Positions 6,901 to 11,793 of a stretch of DNA of 12,012 nt are shown here, piece after piece. How positions within the stretch are numbered: position 1 is the first letter of the stretch; every line of letters starts with the position of its first letter. The position numbers were made by a program, and so were the translations under genes. This stretch comes from Clostridia bacterium (lineage in GTDB: Bacteria; Bacillota; Clostridia; Oscillospirales; SIG627), in assembly GCA_017408325.1 (NCBI GenBank), contig JAFQUW010000015.1:1-12012 (forward strand), given 5' to 3'. Under the pieces are notes generated by a model. The model made no database searches. It worked only from the letters and a program-made list of their open reading frames with translations, and was not told the DNA's origin.

Positions 6901-6997
6901 TGCGTAGGATTCGAAGTGCGCGGGAGTGAATGACAGTCCGGGGGACTGTCAGAGCCGCGCACCGGCTCGTCCGCAGACGAGGAATCCTACATCCGCA
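6901..6997. other. Nested multi-branched palindrome built on tRNA T-arm sequence
   Basis: Four stems nest together: outer GTAGGATT (6904-6911) with AATCCTAC (6983-6990); GTGCGCGG (6916-6923) with CCGCGCAC (6955-6962); on top of it TGACAGTCC (6931-6939) with GGACTGTCA (6943-6951), loop GGG; and a side hairpin CTCGTC (6966-6971) with GACGAG (6976-6981), loop CGCA. The outer arms are direct and inverted copies of the tRNA 3' end. All four stems are perfectly paired as drawn. It could be a folded recombination site or a non-coding RNA; no family is recognised. Confidence 0.6.
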
Positions 6998-7002
6998 GCC
7001 AG

Positions 7003-7036
7003 AAAAAACTCTTGTTCGAAAGAACAAGAGTTTTTT
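7003..7036 (+). terminator. Strong intrinsic terminator after the duplicated tRNA 3' end
   Basis: AAAAAACTCTTGTTC (7003-7017) pairs with GAACAAGAGTTTTTT (7022-7036) around a GAAA tetraloop, making a 15-bp perfect stem ending in six T. Its place directly after the second tRNA 3' end suggests it was the original terminator of this tRNA locus. Confidence 0.85.
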
Positions 7037-7037
7037 C

Positions 7038-7212
7038 AGTTATATTCGCCTTTGGCGAGTTATATTGCTTCGCAGTGATATTTAGGCTACTCCTAAGTGA
7101 TATTGCCCGTTGGGCAGTTAAGAGGCGAATATAATATCACTGAAACCGTAAGGTTTCAATATCACTTTCACGAAGTGAAAATATCACTCTGTGTGGAGCA
7201 CAGAATATCACT
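7038..7212. repeat. Head-to-head array of 9-bp linkers alternating with small hairpins
   Basis: Forward linkers AGTTATATT (7038, 7058) and AGTGATATT (7074, 7096) give way to reverse-complement linkers AATATCACT (7133, 7158, 7180, 7204). Between them sit unrelated short palindromes: CGCC/GGCG (7047-7057), GC/GC (7067-7073), TTAGG/CCTAA (7082-7096), GCCC/GGGC (7105-7115), GAAACC/GGTTTC (7142-7157), TTTCAC/GTGAAA (7166-7180) and CTGTG/CACAG (7189-7203). The linker period is 16-25 bp. A further inverted repeat joins TTATATTCGCC (7040-7050) to GGCGAATATAA (7124-7134). There is no coding potential. Linkers are constant and palindromes variable, so it is neither a CRISPR array nor a simple tandem repeat. 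Confidence 0.75.
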
Positions 7213-7221
7213 TTTTAAGTT

Positions 7222-7293
7222 GGTGTTGTCACCTGTAGGTTGACAAAGTTCAAGTTTAGCTTGCTAGATAAAGTTTTATTGATATGATATAAT
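7222..7293 (+). promoter_or_regulatory. Promoter region of the XRE gene
   Basis: An extended -10 is present: TGATATAAT at 7285-7293, with TATAAT at 7288-7293. No good -35 lies 17 nt upstream; a TTGACA at 7240-7245 is too far away for this -10. That TTGACA lies in the right arm of an imperfect inverted repeat (TTGTCACC at 7226-7233 with GGTTGACAA at 7238-7246), a possible operator. The hexamer TGATAT, the core of the upstream array linkers, occurs twice overlapping the -10 (7280-7285 and 7285-7290). Confidence 0.6.
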
Positions 7294-7320
7294 GTGTGCA
7301 TAAGATGGAGGTGAAACCCA

Positions 7321-8334
7321 ATGACAGTAGGTCAGAGATTACAACAGATTAGGCAACAGTTATCCTTATCGCAAGAAGAATTTGGTGAAAAATTGGGTGT
7401 GTCGCGACAAACTGTATCAAAGTGGGAGCTTGATCAGACTTTTCCCGATTTATCAAAAATTGTATTAATAAGTAAAATGTTTTCTGTAACGACGGATTCT
7501 ATCTTGATTGAAGGGATTACTTCTTTTGATATTGCTAATGAGAATTATGTTTGTGGAATATATAAAGGAGAACTTTGCGAAATTGTAGTTACAGAAAAGT
7601 ATGCCCTTGTTTATTACTGTTCTCCTGATAAGAGTCTTTTGGGCACAAAACTTTATGTTGGGTATATGGATAAGAAACATCTTCGTGCGATTTGTGTTTG
7701 GGGAAAAGGCGAAAAGAAAACTAAATATGCATATATCACCGATGAAGAACGAGTAATCACCAATGATTCAAATGTTGCAAATAGATTAGGAGAAAAATTC
7801 GAGGATAAGAAAATCTTGCGGATGCTAAGGAGTGAGAAATTTGTTGTAAGCAAGGATTCACAATTACAACCAACGGTGAGTGATGTTGGTATATTAAAAG
7901 CCTTGCAATCATGGCGTATGTGCAGTAAATATGTAAGCAATACCGAACGTTTTTCGTTTTCTCTATGCACTGCAAAAACGGAATATATCTTTTCCATAGA
8001 AGTTGATAATGATAATATATACTGCGGTGCATCAAATAATTTGGTTTTTGATTTGGGACTATATTGTGCTGGACAATATTTTAGGATAAGAAATTACAAA
8101 GACAACAGTGAGCCGTTTTGCGGTTTTGGATGTGATTTTTCTTATACTCCAAAAACGATTTCAGTACCCACCGATAAATGCGACACAGAAAGATATTGTA
8201 AAAATCAGAACGGTATAATGTTCACTGTTAAAAGATATGACGACGAACAAATTGTTTTAAAAGGGTGCGGCGGTGATGAATATGTATATCAAAGAAACGA
8301 AAAACGTGCTGAAAGTTATATTGAATTCAAATAA
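7321..8334 (+). CDS. XRE-family HTH regulator with unrecognised C-terminal region
   Basis: Residues 5-60 form a Cro/C1-type helix-turn-helix, with the recognition region around LSQEEFGEKLGVSRQTVSKW (16-35) and the usual following PDLSKIVLISKMFSVTTDSIL. The remaining 270 residues (about 68-337) match nothing I recognise. They are rich in beta-prone and aromatic residues and contain several cysteines (for example C214 and C219 in the segment CSKYVS to SLC, and CGFGC near 262-266), and show no membrane segment or signal peptide. GGAGGTG lies 7 nt before ATG 7321. Codon use is AT-rich (38 percent GC in the first 60 bases), unlike all neighbours, which suggests recent acquisition. It is the only gene in the 27-bp-repeat-bounded block. 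It may regulate itself or bind the upstream 9-bp array; no function for the C-terminal part can be given. Confidence 0.8.
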   Translation: MTVGQRLQQIRQQLSLSQEEFGEKLGVSRQTVSKWELDQTFPDLSKIVLISKMFSVTTDSILIEGITSFDIANENYVCGIYKGELCEIVVTEKYALVYYCSPDKSLLGTKLYVGYMDKKHLRAICVWGKGEKKTKYAYITDEERVITNDSNVANRLGEKFEDKKILRMLRSEKFVVSKDSQLQPTVSDVGILKALQSWRMCSKYVSNTERFSFSLCTAKTEYIFSIEVDNDNIYCGASNNLVFDLGLYCAGQYFRIRNYKDNSEPFCGFGCDFSYTPKTISVPTDKCDTERYCKNQNGIMFTVKRYDDEQIVLKGCGGDEYVYQRNEKRAESYIEFK

Positions 8335-8424
8335 ATTATAACTATTGCTTGAAAACTAGAAAATCAGGTTTTTAGACCAGTTCTTTTTCGGACACGAATG
8401 ACAAAACAATGCGTAGGATTCGAA

Positions 8425-8458
8425 GTGCGCGGTTTCCCGTTGAAACCGCGCTTCTTTT
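8425..8458 (+). terminator. Terminator hairpin after the XRE gene, overlapping the right direct repeat
   Basis: GCGCGGTTTC (8427-8436) pairs with GAAACCGCGC (8442-8451) around CCGTT and is followed by TTCTTTTTT. The left arm begins inside the right-hand 27-bp repeat, so the repeat ends within a terminator stem. The same bases carry the -35 element of the next gene. About 70 nt between the XRE stop (8334) and the repeat are AT-rich with no clear feature. Confidence 0.75.
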
Positions 8459-8468
8459 TTGATATAAT
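8440..8468 (+). promoter_or_regulatory. Promoter of the membrane methyltransferase gene
   Basis: TTGAAA (8440-8445) and TATAAT (8463-8468) are 17 nt apart. The -35 overlaps the loop and right arm of the terminator hairpin at 8427-8451. The start would fall near 8475, about 25 nt before ATG 8500. Confidence 0.75.
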
Positions 8469-8499
8469 GAAGCAAAGTAAAAAAGGAGGGTGTGCCGCA

Positions 8500-9168
8500 A
8501 TGAGTGGGAAGCTGTTTTTCGGCGCGATCTTGAAATTTCTGTTGGGCGTCGTACTCGTTGGGGGGCTGCTTTTTTTTCCTGCCGGCTTCTTTTTTGCGCG
8601 CGGGCTTCTTTTGATGGGGCTTTTGTTTGTCCCGATGTTCGTCGCGGGGCTTGTTATGATGGCGAAAGATCCCGCGCTGTTGCAAAAACGGCTGGATGCA
8701 AAGGAGACGCGCGGCAAACAAAAGACGGTCGTTGCGCTCTCGGGGGTGATGTTTCTTCTGGGCTTCGTGCTTGCCGGACTCGGGGAGCGTTTTGCGTGGC
8801 GGAATTTGCCCGATTGGGTCGTTGCCGCCGCCTCGGTGCTCTTTTTGCTCGCCTACGCGCTCTACGCCGAGGTACTGCGCGAGAACGCGTACCTGAGCCG
8901 CACCATCGGAGTGCAAAAGGGACAGAAGGTCGTCACCACGGGGCTGTACGGTGTCGTGCGGCACCCGATGTATTTTGCCACGGTGCTTTTGTTCTGGTCG
9001 ATCCCTCTGGTGCTCGGCTCGCTGTATTCGTTTTTGGTCTTTTTGCCGTATCCGCTCTTGCTCGTGCGGCGCATCCGCGACGAGGAAGAACTTCTGGCAA
9101 AGGAACTTTCCGGTTACCGGGAATATCAAGAGAAGGTGCGCTATCGCCTGATCCCCTTCGTCTGGTAA
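8500..9168 (+). CDS. Isoprenylcysteine carboxyl methyltransferase-family membrane protein
   Basis: This 222-residue integral membrane protein has five or so hydrophobic segments (about 8-30, 35-54, 77-95, 106-124 and 159-187) and the C-terminal signature of the ICMT/PEMT methyltransferase family. That signature is GLYGVVRHPMYFA (148-160), then a hydrophobic hairpin, RRIRDEEELL (190-199) and a tail YREYQEKVRYRLIPF (206-220). These residues form the S-adenosylmethionine site in the family. Bacterial members act on mostly unknown small molecules or lipids, so the substrate is open. The chosen ATG 8500 has AGGAGGG 9 nt upstream and sits after a good promoter; an upstream in-frame ATG at 8398 would start inside the direct repeat region, before that promoter. 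The gene is transcribed alone and converges on the CDF gene. Confidence 0.85.
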   Translation: MSGKLFFGAILKFLLGVVLVGGLLFFPAGFFFARGLLLMGLLFVPMFVAGLVMMAKDPALLQKRLDAKETRGKQKTVVALSGVMFLLGFVLAGLGERFAWRNLPDWVVAAASVLFLLAYALYAEVLRENAYLSRTIGVQKGQKVVTTGLYGVVRHPMYFATVLLFWSIPLVLGSLYSFLVFLPYPLLLVRRIRDEEELLAKELSGYREYQEKVRYRLIPFVW

Positions 9169-9203
9169 ACAAACACCGCAACCGTTCGGTTGCGGTGTTT
9201 GTT
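9168..9203. terminator. Bidirectional terminator between convergent genes
   Basis: A 16-bp perfect stem (9168-9183 with 9188-9203, core ACACCGCAACC/GGTTGCGGTGT) has loop GTTC. It begins at the last base of the methyltransferase stop and ends 4 nt before the CDF stop, so it serves both genes. Confidence 0.9.
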
Positions 9204-9206
9204 CGT

Positions 9207-10316
9207 TTACAGATGAAAATCGACCTCGAGGCGACGGCGGCTCTCGGGCGGACAGAGGGTGTTTTCCAAAAGGACTTTGAGCCGCGGTGCGTCGGGGAGA
9301 AGTTCCTCGGGCACTTCGGCGTCAAAGGAGATGCAACGACCGTTTTCGTCGTCGCGGATGCGAAAATCGTGGAGGTTGATGCGCCTGTCCCGCGTGTGCA
9401 AAACGGAGAGCGCGGCGCGGCGCAGAAGGGCGACCTCTCCGTCGTCGTCGGGCAGGGGATCGTGGTGGATGGTCAGGTGGACGCCGAAACGCGCAAGGAC
9501 GGCGCGTTCCGTGCGGTCGAGGATCTCGTGGCAGACGAGCGGATCAATGTCCGGTGCGGTCTCTGCGTGAAGGGTGGCGTAACGGCGGCCGGGACCGTAG
9601 TCGTGGACGAGCAGGTCGTGGCATCCGCGCACCTCGGGTTGGGCCTTCACGAACTCGACGATCTCACGCGAGAGGGTGGGATCGACGCCTTCGCCCAGCA
9701 GAGGAGAGACGGTCTCTTTCACGAGTCGGATGCCGCCGGCCAGAACGAAGAGGGCAATGGCGAGCGTTGCAAATCCGTCCGTGTGAAGGGAGGTGGATCG
9801 GTCGATGAGAAGGCTTGCGAACACCGCCGCGGTGACGGCGACGTCAAACAGACAGTCGAGCCCTGCCGCCTTCAGTGCCTTGGAGCCGACGGTGCGATCG
9901 ACTTTGCGGTAGTAGAGATACAGCGCACCTTTGGCGACGATCGACACGAGCGGCGCGGCAAGCGTGAGTGCGCCGAACTGCAGTGCGGCAGGGGAGAAGA
10001 TGCGTTCGACGGAAGTGCGGAGCAGTTCAACGCCCACGGTCAGGATCAATACGGAGACGATGAGCGAGGAAAGGTATTCGCTGCGTGCGTGCCCGAAGGG
10101 GTGTTCCTTGTCTGCGGGTTTCTGCGCGTAACGGAATCCGAGGAGGGTCACGATGCTTGCTGCGGAGTCGGTCAGGTTGTTGAGCCCGTCGGCAATGAGC
10201 GCGGCCGACGCCGACAGAAGTCCGGCAACGATCTTCAAAACGCACAAAAGCGCGTTTGTCAGCGTACCGATCTGCCCGGCGCGGCGACCGAGCGTGAGGC
10301 GTTCTTGTTCCTGCAT
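9207..10316 (-). CDS. Cation diffusion facilitator transporter, predicted Mn2+ type
   Basis: This 369-residue CDF antiporter has hydrophobic segments at about 16-34, 36-60, 82-104, 115-136, 152-171 and 178-198, then a cytoplasmic domain. Transmembrane helix 2 carries N46xxxD50 (LNNLTD) and helix 5 carries D154xxxD158 (LDCLFD). Zinc CDFs normally have H/DxxxD at these sites, and the N/D and D/D set is associated with manganese exporters, so Mn2+ efflux is the best guess. The C-terminal half is long: one ferredoxin-like unit (about 212-290) plus a further segment (295-369) that may be a second such unit. The start at 10316 has GGAGG 5 nt upstream. An AT-rich -10 (TATAAT, minus strand, near 10342-10347) precedes it with no clear -35. 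It is separated from xpt by a terminator. Confidence 0.85.
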   Translation of the reverse strand: MQEQERLTLGRRAGQIGTLTNALLCVLKIVAGLLSASAALIADGLNNLTDSAASIVTLLGFRYAQKPADKEHPFGHARSEYLSSLIVSVLILTVGVELLRTSVERIFSPAALQFGALTLAAPLVSIVAKGALYLYYRKVDRTVGSKALKAAGLDCLFDVAVTAAVFASLLIDRSTSLHTDGFATLAIALFVLAGGIRLVKETVSPLLGEGVDPTLSREIVEFVKAQPEVRGCHDLLVHDYGPGRRYATLHAETAPDIDPLVCHEILDRTERAVLARFGVHLTIHHDPLPDDDGEVALLRRAALSVLHTRDRRINLHDFRIRDDENGRCISFDAEVPEELLPDAPRLKVLLENTLCPPESRRRLEVDFHL

Positions 10317-10365
10317 GGGGACCTCCGAAGTTTTTACTATAATATTATATATGCAAAAGGGAGAG

Positions 10366-10393
10366 AAAAACCGACTCGTCGGAGTCGGTTTTT
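10366..10393 (-). terminator. Intrinsic terminator of xpt
   Basis: AAAAACCGACTC (10366-10377) pairs with GAGTCGGTTTTT (10382-10393), a 12-bp perfect stem with a 4-nt loop, 19 nt past the xpt stop on the minus strand and followed by T residues in that direction. Confidence 0.85.
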
Positions 10394-10412
10394 TCGTGTG
10401 GTTACACGAGGC

Positions 10413-10991
10413 TTATTGTTTGCGGAACGAGAGCGTACCGTCTTCCTTCATTTCGTCGACGATGGCAAGTGATTCCACGCGAATGCCCATCTTGCGCACG
10501 ATCTTTCCGCCGTTCTGGAAACCTTTTTCCACGGCGATGCCCGCGCCGACGACGGTGGCACCGGCGGCGCGCACGAGGTCGATGAGTCCGAGGAGTGCCT
10601 GACCGTTGGCGAGGAAGTCGTCCACGATGAGCACGCGGTCGCTCTCGTTTAAGTACTGTTTGGAGACGAAGATCTTGTTTTGCGTCTTGTGGGTGTAGGA
10701 GAAGACGTCGGCGGTGTAGACCTCGTCCGAGAGGTTTGCCGTCTTTGCCTTTTTTGCAAAAAGGACGCTGACACCGAATTCCTCGGCGCAGGGGACGGCG
10801 ATGCCGATGCCGGAGGCCTCGATGGTCAGTACCTTCGTGACGCCCTCGTCTTTGTACAGACGGTAAAACTCACGCGCCATCTCACGCATGAGCACGGGGT
10901 CGATCTGGTGGTTTAAGAAGCTGTCCACCTTGAGTACGCCGCCCGGGAGGACGACTTTGTCTTTTTCGATGCGATCTTCTAAAAGTTTCAT
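10413..10991 (-). CDS. xpt: Xanthine phosphoribosyltransferase
   Basis: Xpt joins xanthine to PRPP, giving XMP for guanine nucleotide salvage in the cytoplasm. At 192 residues it matches B. subtilis Xpt in length and in marked segments: VLKVDSFLNHQIDP (19-32), the base-binding region; TIEASGI (56-62); the PRPP loop VLIVDDFLANGQA (120-132); and IAVEKGFQ (152-159). The start at 10991 has AAGGA 8 nt upstream. Its promoter (-10 at 11024-11029) leaves a leader of only about 25-30 nt. No permease (pbuX) follows, unlike B. subtilis; instead a terminator ends the transcript, so xpt is monocistronic here. Confidence 0.95.
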   Translation of the reverse strand: MKLLEDRIEKDKVVLPGGVLKVDSFLNHQIDPVLMREMAREFYRLYKDEGVTKVLTIEASGIGIAVPCAEEFGVSVLFAKKAKTANLSDEVYTADVFSYTHKTQNKIFVSKQYLNESDRVLIVDDFLANGQALLGLIDLVRAAGATVVGAGIAVEKGFQNGGKIVRKMGIRVESLAIVDEMKEDGTLSFRKQ

Positions 10992-11023
10992 GAAAACCGT
11001 TCCTTTTTTTGTGTTCTGTCGTC

Positions 11024-11052
11024 ATTTTACACCTCTTATTGTCTTTTTTCAA
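11024..11052 (-). promoter_or_regulatory. Promoter of xpt
   Basis: On the minus strand TTGAAA (11052-11047) is followed 17 nt later by TAAAAT (11029-11024). The predicted start is near 11018, only about 27 nt before ATG 10991. That is too short to hold a purine riboswitch. Confidence 0.75.
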
Positions 11053-11103
11053 GAGAAGGTGCAAAAAAGTTTTGAAAACATCTTTTACAAAGGGCGAGGA
11101 TTC

Positions 11104-11132
11104 TTGACAACTTCCACATAATTTGATAAAGT
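11104..11132 (+). promoter_or_regulatory. Promoter of the DUF4190 gene pair
   Basis: TTGACA (11104-11109) and TAAAGT (11127-11132) are 17 nt apart, giving a start near 11139 and a leader of about 34 nt. This promoter is back-to-back with the xpt promoter, whose -35 lies about 52 nt to the left. Confidence 0.65.
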
Positions 11133-11172
11133 ATTACATAAGATCAACCCGTATGATAGTAGGAGGAATCAG

Positions 11173-11745
11173 ATGGATCGTTACCCGGATTTTTCCCGGC
11201 CGGAGGCTTCGTCGCCGCAGCCCGCTTCTTCCCCTGCCGCGCCGCAGGCACCTGTTTTTCAGACTGAACAGACCCCTGTTGTGCCGCAAACACCCGTCGC
11301 GCCGCAGACTCCGTCTGCTTATCCGTCGCAGCCGCCCGTCGCGCCGCAGACTCCGTCTGCTTATCCGTCGCAAACACCCGTCGCACAGCAGGCACCTTAC
11401 GGATATCCGTATCTGCCGCCTTACGGCGCGGTTCAGCCGCCTATGCCGAAAAAAGGGCGCGGATTCGCCGTCACCGCAATGGTGCTCGGCATCTGTTCGA
11501 TCTGCTTTGCCGGCGTGATCGGCATCCTGCTTGCGATCACGGGCCTGATTTTTGCCATCATCGCTTTGAAAAAGTGCAAAGGGCCCGCTTCCGGACGCGG
11601 AATGGCGATCGCGGGGCTCGTCTGCTCGATCGTCGGAATCATCTTTTCGGTTCTGGCGATCTTGTACACGGTCTGGATTGCGACGGTCCTGTTCGAGGAG
11701 TTTTCGGAGTTCGGCTCGGAATTCGGTTACGACTTCTATTTTTAA
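11173..11745 (+). CDS. DUF4190-domain membrane protein with proline-rich N-terminus
   Basis: This 190-residue protein has a disordered N-terminal region (1-92) rich in Pro, Gln, Ala and Ser, followed by a small DUF4190-type membrane domain. The domain has hydrophobic segments at about 98-132 (two helices or a hairpin) and 144-172, with the typical linker GRGMAIAGLV (141-150). The tail (174-190) is acidic and aromatic. The N-terminus holds 14-residue repeats (PVAPQTPSAYPSQ at 41-53 and 55-67, then a looser third copy). The family has no established function; members are often cell-envelope proteins. AGGAGG lies 6 nt before ATG 11173. It is probably co-transcribed with the related gene 48 nt downstream. 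Confidence 0.8.
   Translation: MDRYPDFSRPEASSPQPASSPAAPQAPVFQTEQTPVVPQTPVAPQTPSAYPSQPPVAPQTPSAYPSQTPVAQQAPYGYPYLPPYGAVQPPMPKKGRGFAVTAMVLGICSICFAGVIGILLAITGLIFAIIALKKCKGPASGRGMAIAGLVCSIVGIIFSVLAILYTVWIATVLFEEFSEFGSEFGYDFYF
11293..11372 (+). repeat. 42-bp tandem repeat inside the proline-rich region
   Basis: A 38-bp sequence at 11293-11330 recurs exactly at 11335-11372 (period 42), and a degenerate third unit starts at 11377. The exact nucleotide identity, including third codon positions, points to a recent duplication, so copy number may vary between strains. Confidence 0.85.
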
Positions 11746-11793
11746 TTTGTCTCAAGTTTGGGAAAACTACCAATATATATAAGGAGAACGACT

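Larger units (their letters stand above)
6835..7001 (+). repeat. 20-bp direct repeat of the tRNA 3' end (6835-6854 and 6982-7001)
   Basis: The last 20 bp of tRNA-Gln, from GAATCCTAC through the CCA, recur exactly at 6982-7001, with different bases on both sides. The copies are 147 bp apart. Each copy is followed at once by an A-rich strong terminator (6854-6891 and 7003-7036). This is the arrangement expected when a short element enters at a tRNA 3' end and restores it, or when a tandem tRNA copy has decayed. No complete second tRNA is present. Confidence 0.85.
6897..8432. mobile_element. Putative AT-rich island bounded by a 27-bp direct repeat
   Basis: A perfect 27-bp direct repeat lies at 6897-6923 and 8406-8432; it contains GCGTAGGATTCGAAGTGCGC and both copies have different flanks. 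Between them are the nested palindrome, the second tRNA 3' end, a terminator, the hairpin array and one AT-rich XRE gene. Base composition drops sharply inside compared with the GC-rich genes on both sides. No integrase, transposase or replication gene is present, so any movement would depend on a recombinase acting in trans. Calling it mobile is inference from the repeat, the tRNA boundary and the composition. Confidence 0.55.

Noticed and set aside
6982..7001. Second tRNA gene
   Set aside because: Only the last 20 bp of tRNA-Gln are present; no D arm, anticodon arm or 5' acceptor strand precedes it.
4790..7027. Long open frame on the minus strand (745 codons)
   Set aside because: It runs antisense through the second dehydrogenase, the epimerase, the tRNA gene and a terminator, which no real gene would do.
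7038..7212. CRISPR array
   Set aside because: The constant units are only 9 bp, change orientation midway, and the variable segments are palindromes rather than spacers. No cas gene is present.
7240..7270. TTGACA-based second promoter for the XRE gene
   Set aside because: The only -10 candidates at proper spacing are very poor (TAGATA at 19 nt). The extended -10 at 7285-7293 is a better explanation.
8398..8499. Upstream start for the membrane methyltransferase
   Set aside because: It would place the start before the promoter at 8440-8468 and across the 27-bp repeat and terminator; ATG 8500 has a strong ribosome site.
8490..10472. Long open frame on the plus strand (660 codons)
   Set aside because: It overlaps the methyltransferase in another frame, then the shared terminator and the whole CDF gene in antisense.
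10992..11160. Purine riboswitch upstream of xpt
   Set aside because: No three-way junction with the conserved core was visible, and the good promoter at 11024-11052 leaves too little leader.
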